The translations under genes and the position numbers were made by a program. DNA of 64,000 nucleotides. Source: a virus. The stretch lies in the IMG/VR virus record IMGVR_UViG_3300042544_001590, positions 62,001 through 126,000 of that record; one strand, 5' to 3'. How positions within the stretch are numbered: the first letter of the stretch is position 1; every line of letters begins with the position of its first letter. The notes beneath the pieces were generated by a model. That model worked only from the letters and a program-made list of their open reading frames with translations. It ran no database searches and was not told the DNA's origin. This document shows positions 54,703 through 63,752 of the stretch, piece by piece.

Positions 54703-55689
54703 TTAAATATTTTTCAATTTTAACATCGCATGTTTTACTGCCATCCACATATCTAAATATTTATATTGGGCGAGACGACCTATGAATATCACACCATTTT
54801 CATTTTTCACCAATTCTTCATATTTTTTATAAATATAATTACTATCACCGAATGGTATCGGGTAAAATGGTATATCATTTTTTGTAGCTTGTCTGGGATA
54901 TTCTTCTGTCACAATGGTATCGCAACCATTATGTTCAAAATTGAACACGCTATGATCATAAGAGCGAGTATGTTTTGTTTGCATATTGCATTCATTAATA
55001 ATAGGAATTTTTCTCGGGAATTTCTCTAAACTATTTTCAAAATCCAAAGTTCGATATGGTAATTCACCATAGCAGTATTGATAATATTCATCAATTTTCC
55101 CAGTATAAATCACCAAATCACACTCATATTTTTTCCATTGATTTTTTTCTGAATTTAAATATATGTCAACACCTTCTAACATTTTTTCGAACATTTTCGT
55201 GTAACCTTTTTTGGGAATACATTGATATTTTTGACCCTCAAACCAAGTAGGATTTTCACAATCTTTAGTTTTTGGTATTCTGTTTGTGATAGTAGATGGA
55301 ATTTGATCGAATGAAACACCCCATTGTTTTTCAGAATAATCTTTGAAAATATGCTCGACAATTTCTTCTTGTGATAATTCTCTTCCTATTTCGTTTATAG
55401 TTTTTTTGCTATATGGGAGAGATATCATACCTAGTTTGGTATTAGCTTTAGGTTGATACTTAAAATCGAACCAATCTGTATATTTTGAAAGAAATTCGAA
55501 TACTTCTTCATCATCAGTGTGGAAAATATGTGGTCCATATTGATGAATTAAGACATCTCCATATTTAATATCTGCACAATTACCACCAATATGATTTCTA
55601 GTATCAAAAATTTTTATATCATGTTTATGCTTTAATAAAGCAGCAGCAGTAATACCAGATAATCCACAACCTACTATATTTATTTTCAT
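54703..55689 (-). CDS. glf: UDP-galactopyranose mutase
   Basis: 328 aa, slightly shorter than typical 360-390. 'INIVGCGLSGITAAALLKHK' (FAD-binding), 'IGGNCADIKYGDVLIHQYGPHIFHT' region (Gly, His contacts), 'YSEKQWGVSFDQIP' and 'GRLAQYKYLDMWMAV' are signature segments. Converts UDP-galactopyranose to UDP-galactofuranose, giving a donor for galactofuranosyl transfer. Confidence 0.9.
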   Translation of the reverse strand: MKINIVGCGLSGITAAALLKHKHDIKIFDTRNHIGGNCADIKYGDVLIHQYGPHIFHTDDEEVFEFLSKYTDWFDFKYQPKANTKLGMISLPYSKKTINEIGRELSQEEIVEHIFKDYSEKQWGVSFDQIPSTITNRIPKTKDCENPTWFEGQKYQCIPKKGYTKMFEKMLEGVDIYLNSEKNQWKKYECDLVIYTGKIDEYYQYCYGELPYRTLDFENSLEKFPRKIPIINECNMQTKHTRSYDHSVFNFEHNGCDTIVTEEYPRQATKNDIPFYPIPFGDSNYIYKKYEELVKNENGVIFIGRLAQYKYLDMWMAVKHAMLKLKNI

Positions 55690-55720
55690 GATTTATATTT
55701 ATAAAATCTAAATGACATCT

Positions 55721-56530
55721 TTACATTCCAACGCTGAATTCATCAGACATCAATTTCTTCTTCACCAATTCTTCCTTGTTATCCAGAATATATTTTGGCA
55801 ATCCTATTTCATCAATTCTCCATCCTGATTTTCTCCATTCCATATATTGCTGATGGTAAACAGGATGCTTAAAATCATCAATTTTTTTCTGGACACCTCC
55901 GAGAGCATTGAAATGCCATCCCCCATTTTCAACATATGTGTATCGATATTCCATTTTTCTCCTAGTTCTTAAATGATTTAAACATTCGTTTTTGATATTT
56001 TCATATCTTGTGACAATTGGACCAGTGAAATATGTCCAATTTTCGTCGGTTCTAACGTTTAGATACTCTATATAACAATTGTTAATCATTGGTTTCAATA
56101 TTTGATTTCCTTGCGGATTAAGATTTAAATTGAAATTCCATATTTCATCTAAATCGCAGACATAACAAATATCATCATCATGTAAATGGGTCAATGCTTT
56201 TTTGATATGTTCTTTTTGATAAAATTCAATCAACCAGCAAATATGTTCATGTGTAACATTATCACTGCTCATAGCCATTTCCAAATATTCTTGATCACAC
56301 TCTAAATCTCTGGTATTTTTTGGAGAATCCATCACTTTATGGTGAATGATCTTATGATTGAATTTCTCGAAGCGTTCTTTATTTTCTTCATAATAAAGAG
56401 GCTTATCAACACCACTAAATGTCTTGTTCGCTTCGATCAATATAAATTTATCGACATATGGATCGAGAATATTCAATCTCAATTCCAACATATCAAGTTC
56501 GTTATTAAAGCTAAAAATATCGTAAATCAT
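55721..56530 (-). CDS. Glycosyltransferase family 17, 269 aa
   Basis: 'IYDIFSFNNELDMLELRLNIL' at the start, 'VDKFILIEANKTFSGVDKPL' and 'DDDICYVCDLDEIWNF' (acidic metal site) match GT17 (N-acetylglucosaminyltransferase III-like). ATG at 56530 overlaps the preceding TGA as ATGA; chosen over an ATG two codons upstream. Confidence 0.82.
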   Translation of the reverse strand: MIYDIFSFNNELDMLELRLNILDPYVDKFILIEANKTFSGVDKPLYYEENKERFEKFNHKIIHHKVMDSPKNTRDLECDQEYLEMAMSSDNVTHEHICWLIEFYQKEHIKKALTHLHDDDICYVCDLDEIWNFNLNLNPQGNQILKPMINNCYIEYLNVRTDENWTYFTGPIVTRYENIKNECLNHLRTRRKMEYRYTYVENGGWHFNALGGVQKKIDDFKHPVYHQQYMEWRKSGWRIDEIGLPKYILDNKEELVKKKLMSDEFSVGM

Positions 56531-57420
56531 TTCCAAAATTCGGGGTTATGTTTCTTATATTCTTCAAATTCAACCACGCATTCTTCCCATGTAAAGAGAT
56601 TTCCTCCACGATCCAGATAATTATGGTTTCTAAAGATATTGTAACCACAAGACCAATATCCATCGGAAATATTATATCTACCCCAATACTTGGGTGCTAG
56701 AATATATTTTACAGTATCGCTCAATAGAGTAGCGAAATATGGGAAGCTGGAATTCGATAAAATCAGATAATGCGCGTTCTTAATGATTGTGAAATCAGTA
56801 GCAATATCAAAATGCTTCACCTCAAAATCAGGAAATTGTCGGGATGCTCTTTCAACATCATCCGTAATCACCACAAATCTAAAATTAGGATTGATCTGTA
56901 ACATTCTATCAATTGCATCACTCCAATACTTCCCATTCAGATGAAAATGAAACACGCTTGCATATTCACCGCCACGATAATTGATAATGCAAATGTTTGG
57001 ATCTGAATAATCATAGCAATCTTTTTCTGGTTTGATTTTCAACCATTGACGAATTTCATCCTTACGATGAATGATGCGATTTTCTGATTGAAAGATGCCA
57101 TCAATTTTAGTGTTATCTTGGATAAGTTCCAAATTGGGATCATCGATTGTCACATTGGAACCGTTGGGAAGAACATTATATCTTTCCTTAAAATAATGTT
57201 GGATACCATCTGGAAGCGTGTCGGGCGGTCCACCTTCTCTCCCTGAACCACCCGTAACAGATAGTCCAAAATCCAAATCCATGAAGTCCAAACACTTGAA
57301 CTTGTGGGGATTCATGATTCCAAAATCATATCCTTTATCCTTGGCAACCACTCGCGTTGTTACATAACACGCAAGCTGATTACCCAATCCTTGACCGTCA
57401 TAAATTTCAGTTACTATCAT
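56527..57420 (-). CDS. GT11-like glycosyltransferase, 297 aa
   Basis: 'DGQGLGNQLACYVTTRVVAK' matches the N-terminal GT11 motif; 'CIINYRGGEYASVFHFHLNG' replaces the usual HxRRGDY with a variant; 'ILSNSSFPYFATLLSD' is the third motif. A divergent fucosyltransferase-type enzyme, clearly different from the one at 39933. Confidence 0.75.
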   Translation of the reverse strand: MIVTEIYDGQGLGNQLACYVTTRVVAKDKGYDFGIMNPHKFKCLDFMDLDFGLSVTGGSGREGGPPDTLPDGIQHYFKERYNVLPNGSNVTIDDPNLELIQDNTKIDGIFQSENRIIHRKDEIRQWLKIKPEKDCYDYSDPNICIINYRGGEYASVFHFHLNGKYWSDAIDRMLQINPNFRFVVITDDVERASRQFPDFEVKHFDIATDFTIIKNAHYLILSNSSFPYFATLLSDTVKYILAPKYWGRYNISDGYWSCGYNIFRNHNYLDRGGNLFTWEECVVEFEEYKKHNPEFWK

Positions 57421-57805
57421 TTGTCAAAAGTTCTGGATTTTCAAAAATATTACCAATAATTTCATATTGATTGGCATCAACACATGGATATCTATTTGCA
57501 ATCTCTTTATTATGTTGTCTAACTCTAGTGTTTAGAGGATTATTTGTGATATAAAATTCCTCCAAAAAATCTTGATTCTCAACTTTACAGATATCCCCCT
57601 CGTAAATTTTCACATCATTCTTATCAGTCAATCCTGTATATTTTTGTATGACGATATCATATCGTTCTTCCTCTAAATATTCAGTCCAATCATAGTGATC
57701 ATGATTATAAATCAATTTTCCAGTTGCGGTGATGGCAAAATCATGAGAGTTTAACCATTCGCCAGTTATTTTATTCCAAATTCTAAATTCGTATTCTGTT
57801 TTCAT
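57407..57805 (-). CDS. YopX-family protein, 132 aa
   Basis: 'YEFRIWNKITGEWLN', 'IQKYTGLTDKNDVKIYEGDI' and 'YEIIGNIFENPELL' are complete YopX landmarks. It is inserted among glycosyltransferase genes and overlaps both neighbours slightly (14 and 23 nt). Paralogue of the protein at 33273. Function unknown. Confidence 0.85.
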   Translation of the reverse strand: MKTEYEFRIWNKITGEWLNSHDFAITATGKLIYNHDHYDWTEYLEEERYDIVIQKYTGLTDKNDVKIYEGDICKVENQDFLEEFYITNNPLNTRVRQHNKEIANRYPCVDANQYEIIGNIFENPELLTNDSN

Positions 57806-58490
57806 ATTTTTCCTTACAATAATTAATTTCTTCTTCTAAATTTCTGTTATACCTACTACTGATCTGATTTTCATGACAACGATTCGTAACCAAACAATCT
57901 TCAAGTATCGTAGGTAATCCGTATCGTTCTCCCAGACGATGGTAGTATGCCACATCCATGAGCATTGTCAAGTTTTGATCAAATAATTCAATGTTTTCGT
58001 TGCGAAACGCAAGAACGGATGGGGAACTGATCGTGTTTATACCTTCCAATAAATAATTATTCCAAGAAGGAACCATAGGTCTTTCAAATTTTATACCATC
58101 TCTCGTGTGGTTACACCCACAAACAGCCCAATTTATGTTATTATCCTGAAATGCTTTATTCAAAGCCTCTAAACATTTATGAGTGAACATGAAATCATCT
58201 TGAAACATGATCTTGATAATTTCACCTTCAGCCTTTTTTAAGGTATTATTAAGATTAGCTACTCCATTACCATAATTTTCATCATATTTGAAATATCGTA
58301 AAGTGTAATCCTTTTTCGATTCCTTTAAACAGTAATCAAAAATATCATTATTTATACTATGATCCGAAATTACAATTTCGTAATTCTGAAAGGTTTGAAT
58401 TTGTATAGAATATATCAGGTCTTTCAAATATTGAAGACCAAATCCGTGCTGTTCCCAAACGGGAATGCATATGGAAAATCTAGGTTTCAA
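57783..58490 (-). CDS. Glycosyltransferase family 2, 235 aa (TTG start)
   Basis: 'RFSICIPVWEQHGFGLQYLK' start, 'YEIVISDHSINND' (nucleotide-binding), 'IIKIMFQDDFMF' (metal-binding acidic pair) and 'NIELFDQNLTMLMDVAYYHRL' fit GT2. A TTG at 58490 overlaps the upstream TGA (TTGA) and starts the domain exactly; the longer frame to 58544 overlaps the neighbour by more than 50 nt and adds no domain sequence. Confidence 0.75.
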   Translation of the reverse strand: MKPRFSICIPVWEQHGFGLQYLKDLIYSIQIQTFQNYEIVISDHSINNDIFDYCLKESKKDYTLRYFKYDENYGNGVANLNNTLKKAEGEIIKIMFQDDFMFTHKCLEALNKAFQDNNINWAVCGCNHTRDGIKFERPMVPSWNNYLLEGINTISSPSVLAFRNENIELFDQNLTMLMDVAYYHRLGERYGLPTILEDCLVTNRCHENQISSRYNRNLEEEINYCKEKYENRIRI

Positions 58491-59296
58491 AGCTTCCAAC
58501 TCCAAATATATCGTTCCAAATCCTCCCACTTCGTATCCCCACAAACAAAATCAGAATGCTTACGATTGTTTTCGTAATATGGATGTTTCTCTCTCACCGT
58601 ATTCTCATGAGGTAGATGCCATGAAATCGCATCCTTATTTCCGACTCTCAGAATACCCCAACCCATCTTCTGAAATCTAGCCAGAATCTCATCATCTTCA
58701 TAACCCCATCCTTTGAAATTTGGGTTATACCCATTACATTCAACGAATACATCCTTTTTGAACATCACCATCCCACCTTTGCTATGAGGGTGTGCGACCA
58801 GAAAATTCTCATCCTGATCATAAGGAATCGGTTTAAGTGTTTGGGATTTTTCCAATAGATCAACCAAGGATTGATCTACGGCGAACATTTCAAACATAGG
58901 TTGCTTCAAATGGATGAACATTCCATTGTAAGGATACACGATCCCAACATTCTCATCAAACAATTGCTTTGCTTCCAAAATAAATTTTGGATCGACAATC
59001 ACATCAGTATCTCCCGCAATCAGATACTCCACATCCAGAATCTTGGACATCTCATTGAATGCCTTGGTTCGCCAATATACATCGTGGTTCTCCATGAACA
59101 GACCCTTACAATCGTATTGCTTGCAGAGTCTCTTGAAGTCCTTATCCAATTCCTTGTCATCATTCAAAATGGCGATCTGGAGATTTTCAGAATTCTCACG
59201 ATAGAATTTCACAACCATTTCCAGATTGCGAAAGCGGTCATCCACATCCCTACGGAAATGGATCATCAAGCCAATGTTATTTAAATCTGTTTTCAT
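58487..59296 (-). CDS. Glycosyltransferase, GT7 C-terminal type, 269 aa
   Basis: 'MVVKFYRENSENLQIAILND', 'YLIAGDTDVIVDPKFI' (DxD) and 'GGMVMFKKDVFVECNGYNPNF' followed by 'GWGYEDDEILARFQ' is the galactosyltransferase-like GT7C acceptor and metal site. Ends 'WSWKL'. Confidence 0.82.
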   Translation of the reverse strand: MKTDLNNIGLMIHFRRDVDDRFRNLEMVVKFYRENSENLQIAILNDDKELDKDFKRLCKQYDCKGLFMENHDVYWRTKAFNEMSKILDVEYLIAGDTDVIVDPKFILEAKQLFDENVGIVYPYNGMFIHLKQPMFEMFAVDQSLVDLLEKSQTLKPIPYDQDENFLVAHPHSKGGMVMFKKDVFVECNGYNPNFKGWGYEDDEILARFQKMGWGILRVGNKDAISWHLPHENTVREKHPYYENNRKHSDFVCGDTKWEDLERYIWSWKL

Positions 59297-59532
59297 TTTT
59301 TAAAATCATTCAAACTCAACCGAACCGATTCCATAATTCTATTACATTCTTTTCGATAATCACCCCACTTCCAAAATTCCCAAAAATATGGTTTTTTCAT
59401 ATTCGGGACACAATTCAATTCATATATATTTTCATTTTTATCTATATTATTTTGAATCATGTTAATGATTTTTTCAGATAATTTTTGATGTGACCAATAA
59501 TCAACTTTGATTGTTTTAATTTCTTTCACCAT
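59293..59532 (-). CDS. Small hypothetical protein, 79 aa
   Basis: 'MVKEIKTIKVDYWSHQKLSE' then 'PYFWEFWKWGDYRKECNRIM'. Aromatic-rich helical protein inside the glycosyltransferase run. ATG at 59532 sits by the TGA of the upstream gene. Unknown function. Confidence 0.5.
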   Translation of the reverse strand: MVKEIKTIKVDYWSHQKLSEKIINMIQNNIDKNENIYELNCVPNMKKPYFWEFWKWGDYRKECNRIMESVRLSLNDFKK

Positions 59533-59534
59533 AA

Positions 59535-60377
59535 TCAAGATACTCTCACATTTTTCAAAAAAGTCAATACCTCTTTTTCATCTGTATCCCGAACACCATC
59601 GCTTCCAAACGGATAAACACCGAATTTTTCCTTGAAATATTCCATGGAATTCCGAATATTATCACCCCATTTCTGCATGGATTCGGGAGTCTTGATGGAC
59701 GAATTTTCCTCTGAACACGCTTGCTCTTCAATGTAATCCAAAGAATTTGCCAAGTCTGCCCACCACCAATAAGGAGTGGAATATCCTTTCAGGGCAAGAT
59801 CATAGCTATGGGAAACATGATCAAAAGCGTTTCGGAATTTCTCGTCAATTAGACCGACATCTTCCAGACACTTGCGGGAATAGTAACAGAACGCTCCCAC
59901 ACAATGCTGATTGAAAGCTAGGGAGAAATCCCCATAATCCACAACCAATCGGGGACAGGGCTTACCGTGGGAGATGCCGTTTTTGTTGGCTGGTCCGTGG
60001 TAGCCAAACATTAGGTGTTGGATGCCGCTCTTCTTGGATGCTTCAATATAAGCATTAAAAATTCCGTTATCAATTATTCGCATATCATCTTCCATGATAA
60101 AGATATGGTCACATCCTTGATTCAAAAGATGTCGCATCGCGTTGTTTTTTGATGTAGCAACCCCCAAATTCTCAGGATTTTTGATATATGTCAGAGTGGT
60201 TTCAGGAAATCTACTGATACATTTGGTTCTAAATCCGTCTCTCCACTCATATGTAAATTCGTCTCCATCATTCACAACAACGACATGATCTACCATGTGG
60301 TGCCAAAAATCAAAAGCCTCTGAAAAAGTGTCTCTTGGTTGTTTGGTTATGATTGCCAATCCAATTTTCTCACTCAT
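59535..60377 (-). CDS. Glycosyltransferase family 2-like, 280 aa
   Basis: 'IGLAIITKQPRDTFSEAFDF', 'HIFIMEDDMRIIDNGIFNAY' (acidic metal site), 'NLGVATSKNNAMRHLL' and 'FRNAFDHVSHSYDLALKGY' fit GT2/GT-A folds. Probable transferase of unknown sugar. First transferase gene after the kinase-like gene upstream. Confidence 0.75.
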   Translation of the reverse strand: MSEKIGLAIITKQPRDTFSEAFDFWHHMVDHVVVVNDGDEFTYEWRDGFRTKCISRFPETTLTYIKNPENLGVATSKNNAMRHLLNQGCDHIFIMEDDMRIIDNGIFNAYIEASKKSGIQHLMFGYHGPANKNGISHGKPCPRLVVDYGDFSLAFNQHCVGAFCYYSRKCLEDVGLIDEKFRNAFDHVSHSYDLALKGYSTPYWWWADLANSLDYIEEQACSEENSSIKTPESMQKWGDNIRNSMEYFKEKFGVYPFGSDGVRDTDEKEVLTFLKNVRVS

Positions 60378-60380
60378 ATT

Positions 60381-61118
60381 TTAAAATTTGATGTTCTTGA
60401 TCTGATCTGTCAAATTCTTATATTGCTGATCCTTCTCAATCCAAAGCCCTTGGTCTTTCAGCATTTGCTCCATCATCTCCAGATTCTTGGGATCGAGAAC
60501 GCTTTCTCCCGTCTCAATCAGATTACCTTTCTGGTCAATGAACTCTCCAATCCACGCAATGCGGTCATCGATATTTGACATATTTTCAATCGGAATAATG
60601 GCCGGACAATCTTCAGCAATGAAGAACGGGGTGTTCCCCAAATGATCTGAGTATTGTTCAAAAAGTCCCGCAAAGATATCATCAATTTCTTTAATATATT
60701 CAAGATTCGTATCACGCAACTCATCAGCAACAACTTTGATAGTAGGATCATATTTAATCCAGAAAATAATATCAAGATTTTTCAGGGAGCGGCGAACGAT
60801 ATCAACTGTAACCCCCAAAACATCTTCAGATACCAAATCTTTTTCGGCTGCATGTAATGTGTAAGCAAGACAGTCCAAGGGGCAGCGATCATGAATAATA
60901 TGTTTTACATCCTTATGAGTATCCAAAGATTGTGTGAGATGATCGAGAATCAATAATTGTGTTTCTTCCGTGGTATTGGAAGAATGGGAAAGATTGTTTT
61001 CCTTGATTACATCCCGATATGTTTTAGCTGGTGTGGCATACATAGGCCATTTCTGTAAAAATGCTTTTAGTAGTGTTGACTTGCCGACCGCTGATGTTCC
61101 TGAGAAGGATATTTTCAT
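60381..61118 (-). CDS. P-loop nucleoside kinase-like / AAA_28 protein, 245 aa
   Basis: 'ISFSGTSAVGKSTLLKAFLQ' (Walker A), 'HIIHDRCPLDCLAYTLHAAE' (lid Asp-Arg), then 'IIFWIKYDPTIKV' match the NadR/AAA_28 kinase group. Could phosphorylate a nucleoside, sugar or NAD precursor. ATG at 61118 follows GTTAAGTTTAATCATT; a longer frame upstream is rejected. Confidence 0.7.
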   Translation of the reverse strand: MKISFSGTSAVGKSTLLKAFLQKWPMYATPAKTYRDVIKENNLSHSSNTTEETQLLILDHLTQSLDTHKDVKHIIHDRCPLDCLAYTLHAAEKDLVSEDVLGVTVDIVRRSLKNLDIIFWIKYDPTIKVVADELRDTNLEYIKEIDDIFAGLFEQYSDHLGNTPFFIAEDCPAIIPIENMSNIDDRIAWIGEFIDQKGNLIETGESVLDPKNLEMMEQMLKDQGLWIEKDQQYKNLTDQIKNIKF

Positions 61119-61134
61119 AATGATTAAACTTAAC
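61119..61134 (-). promoter_or_regulatory. Middle-type start motif of the kinase-like gene
   Basis: Minus strand GTTAAGTTTAATCATT directly before ATG at 61118. Confidence 0.55.
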
Positions 61135-61163
61135 AGGAGATTATTAAATTGCAAGCGATTTTC

Positions 61164-61180
61164 GTTAAGTAATAATACAC
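61164..61180 (+). promoter_or_regulatory. Middle-type start motif of phoH
   Basis: GTTAAGTAATAATACAC directly before ATG at 61181. Confidence 0.55.
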
Positions 61181-61918
61181 ATGGCTACCAAAAAAGCACC
61201 TCGCAGGAGGAAAGAGTTGGATATCACAGATGAAATCACCGATCATTACAAAAAGAACTTTGATCTGTCTAATATAGACCTCAAAAGGTTGCCACACTTA
61301 ACTGATAATCAAATAAGATTTTATCAATTAACACAAAATCCCAAGACTAATATGGTGTTCGTGGATGGCCCCGCAGGGTCCGCCAAAACTCAAGTAGCTG
61401 TTTACGGTGCATTGGAATTATTAAAAAACAGACAAGTTGATAGGATCATCTATGTCAGGACAATAGTGGAAAGTGCTTCTCGTTCTCTAGGGGCGTTACC
61501 CGGAGAGCTTTCGGATAAATTTTTATACTTCTCAATGCCTCTTATTGATAAACTGAATGAGATGACAAGCATTTCTACATATAAAGCATTGATGGAACAA
61601 GAATACATTAAAGCCATGCCCGTCAACTTTATCCGAGGATTAACATTCCATAATAGTGCTGTTATTATAGATGAAAGCCAAAATGCAACGAAAAAGGAAC
61701 TTTCCAGTTGCTTATCCAGATTTGGTAGGGGTTCCCACTACTTTGTAATTGGAGATACCAAGCAAAATGATATCAACGACTCAGGATTTAAAGAAGTCTT
61801 TGATAAATTTGACCAAGAATTCTCAAGAAAAAATGAAATCCACTGCTTGAAATTTGATAATACTGATATTGTCAGATCACCGATCTTACGTCACATCACT
61901 CAAATTCTCGGCGTGTAA
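61181..61918 (+). CDS. phoH: PhoH-like ATPase
   Basis: 245 aa. 'MVFVDGPAGSAKTQVAVYGA' (Walker A), 'IIYVRTIVESASRSLGALPG', 'AVIIDESQNATKKELSSCLS' (Walker B) and 'YFVIGDTKQND' (GD-K motif) are standard. P-loop ATPase common in T4-like phages, often linked to RNA metabolism. The only plus-strand gene in the right end. Confidence 0.93.
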   Translation: MATKKAPRRRKELDITDEITDHYKKNFDLSNIDLKRLPHLTDNQIRFYQLTQNPKTNMVFVDGPAGSAKTQVAVYGALELLKNRQVDRIIYVRTIVESASRSLGALPGELSDKFLYFSMPLIDKLNEMTSISTYKALMEQEYIKAMPVNFIRGLTFHNSAVIIDESQNATKKELSSCLSRFGRGSHYFVIGDTKQNDINDSGFKEVFDKFDQEFSRKNEIHCLKFDNTDIVRSPILRHITQILGV

Positions 61919-61920
61919 TA

Positions 61921-62322
61921 TTACCGTCTAACCAACGGGTAAATATCATATTCTTCATCCCACATGTAGCAAGCTAATTTCCGTTTTGGTTTGGATATCA
62001 GCTTATATTTGATGATGCTTACAACATCATCAATGGAAATCTTTTCATTTTTCTTCTTACGCTTCAACATGAAGAACTTGAGAACCTTTTCATTCAGGGA
62101 TTTCTCATAATCTTTCACAACTTGATGTTTGACTTGTTTATATTTCTCCTGAATGTTTGTCACATCTTCGGATGGAAATCCTCGTCCTCCTGACATATCC
62201 CAAACAGCGTTTAGGTAATGTGTTGCCAGATGTCCAGCAATTTTTGTGGCTTCTTCTTTCTCTTCCATAGTCATCTCTTTGAGATGTTTTGCTGCGTTAT
62301 TCAATTCGTTTATATTAACCAT
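61921..62322 (-). CDS. Hypothetical protein, 133 aa
   Basis: Helical: 'VNINELNNAAKHLKEMTMEE', 'KEEATKIAGHLATHYLNAVW', 'VVKDYEKSLNEKVLKFFMLK'. Basic C-terminal half. ATG at 62322 follows the upstream stop by a few bases. No family recognised. Confidence 0.55.
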   Translation of the reverse strand: MVNINELNNAAKHLKEMTMEEKEEATKIAGHLATHYLNAVWDMSGGRGFPSEDVTNIQEKYKQVKHQVVKDYEKSLNEKVLKFFMLKRKKKNEKISIDDVVSIIKYKLISKPKRKLACYMWDEEYDIYPLVRR

Positions 62323-62326
62323 AATT

Positions 62327-62563
62327 TTATCCTTCAATTACTCCCCCTTTGGGAGCAGTTCTCATATCAGCGGAATACCTCACAGCACCGCCCGTTTTCT
62401 GCCCATGAAATTCGTTCAGAAGCTCTGTCATATCAATGCTCTTGGCACCAAATACATGTTGCTCGTAAATGTTTCCAATCTCTGCATTGATTCGATCCTG
62501 CCCCCAAGCGTCCAAAATGGCACCAGCAGAACCCCCGTATTTTTGTGAAAAGTGTCCGCTCAT
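62327..62563 (-). CDS. Small hypothetical protein, 78 aa
   Basis: 'SGHFSQKYGGSAGAILDAWG' and 'GAKSIDMTELLNEFHGQKTG'. Gly-rich with two short helices. Late motif TTAATAATAAATAAAAAT in front of the ATG. Unknown function. Confidence 0.5.
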   Translation of the reverse strand: MSGHFSQKYGGSAGAILDAWGQDRINAEIGNIYEQHVFGAKSIDMTELLNEFHGQKTGGAVRYSADMRTAPKGGVIEG

Positions 62564-62577
62564 ATTTTTATTTATTA
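62564..62577 (-). promoter_or_regulatory. Late-type start motif
   Basis: Minus strand TAATAAATAAAAAT directly before ATG at 62563. Confidence 0.5.
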
Positions 62578-63359
62578 TTATTCACCAAATTTTCAATGAT
62601 GTTCTTACATTCAGCCGAATAACCAGCCTCGATATCATAGATTTTAGCATCTAAATCCATCAGACAAACGAAAGGGGAATGAGTTGCCACGATGATCTGA
62701 TAATCTTTAGACATGCGCTTCAGAAGAGCAAACAGTTCCATCTGCTTGGGCAACGACAATGCCCTCTCAGGCTCATCCAGAAGCAATGTAACCCTACCTG
62801 TGCGTGGGAGAGAGCGAATGTAATCAACTTCTCCGACTTGGGCGGGATGGGAAGAAACATACTTGGTAAGATCGGGAGGGGTCTTGAGCATGTTGAAGAG
62901 CTTATTGAGCTTTTTCATTCGATACTGGCCCGATGACGGCTTCTCAATCATGGCATCCATGTGTTCCTCTTCCGTGGTCATACCATCTTCCGATGAAATT
63001 TCCTTATGGGTAAACCAAGCCCATTGGTCAATCTTCACATCTCCCTCGTTATAGAATGTGGCAGTTCCGTCCCATCCCACGATACAATCGGATTGACCGG
63101 GAGAATATGCGCGATACACATAAGGAAAATGACTTTTCTGTTGCGCTCCCAAAGCAAGTTCAGAGGAAATCCTTGACCATCCTGCAAATCCATTGGGAAT
63201 GCCACAATATGCTTTGAGCATTTTTAGAACACTGGTCTTACCTCCCCCGTTACTCGATGATAAAATATTTAGTCCTTCCGTGAAATGAAACTCAATACCC
63301 GGATGAAAATTCGGGAGTTCCGTGGCGTATCCGTTTAGTATTTTAATACTTGAAATCAT
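62568..63359 (-). CDS. ABC-type (AAA_21-like) ATPase, 263 aa
   Basis: 'GLNILSSSNGGGKTSVLKML' (Walker A), 'PSSGQYRMKKL' (signature-like), 'RVTLLLDEPERALSLPKQ' (Walker B) and 'IIVATHSPFVCLMD' (H-loop). A non-transporter ATPase of the SMC/RecF-like AAA_21 type; similar proteins occur in phage accessory and defence systems. No membrane domain. No nuclease partner (OLD/Toprim) visible next to it. Confidence 0.8.
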   Translation of the reverse strand: MISSIKILNGYATELPNFHPGIEFHFTEGLNILSSSNGGGKTSVLKMLKAYCGIPNGFAGWSRISSELALGAQQKSHFPYVYRAYSPGQSDCIVGWDGTATFYNEGDVKIDQWAWFTHKEISSEDGMTTEEEHMDAMIEKPSSGQYRMKKLNKLFNMLKTPPDLTKYVSSHPAQVGEVDYIRSLPRTGRVTLLLDEPERALSLPKQMELFALLKRMSKDYQIIVATHSPFVCLMDLDAKIYDIEAGYSAECKNIIENLVNNNK

Positions 63360-63360
63360 A

Positions 63361-63723
63361 TCATTTCACTCCCCAAGATGTTCCATTAAACCACTCATGT
63401 CCCGATGGGTTATTCAGCGTTGCTTCCCTACGTTTGAAAGGTTCCGGTTGAACGGGTTGTTGCGCGATTTGTTCAGCCTTCAATCTTTCAATTGATTCTC
63501 TTTTCATTCGCTCCATTTCACTATCAATTTTATTGATTTCTTCTTGGTATTCTTCGGTTGTTAAATATTCACCAAAAAGAGGATACCAATCTCTTCCAAC
63601 CAATACATCATCATCGTCATTGTTTACAGAACTGACATGGGAATCATCTTTAAGATCATCCGTTTCGTCCGTTGTTGTAAACCTGAAATTCTCATCCTCC
63701 TGTGCTTTGATTTCCACTTGCAT
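63361..63723 (-). CDS. Hypothetical protein, 120 aa
   Basis: Acidic start ('MQVEIKAQEDENFRFTTTDE') and a helical middle ('EYQEEINKIDSEMERMKRES') and 'HEWFNGTSWGVK' end. ATG at 63723 is chosen because CCATAAATCCTATC lies before it; a TTG upstream is less likely. Unknown function. Confidence 0.5.
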   Translation of the reverse strand: MQVEIKAQEDENFRFTTTDETDDLKDDSHVSSVNNDDDDVLVGRDWYPLFGEYLTTEEYQEEINKIDSEMERMKRESIERLKAEQIAQQPVQPEPFKRREATLNNPSGHEWFNGTSWGVK

Positions 63724-63752
63724 GATAGGATTTATGGAGACGTTTAGGAATG

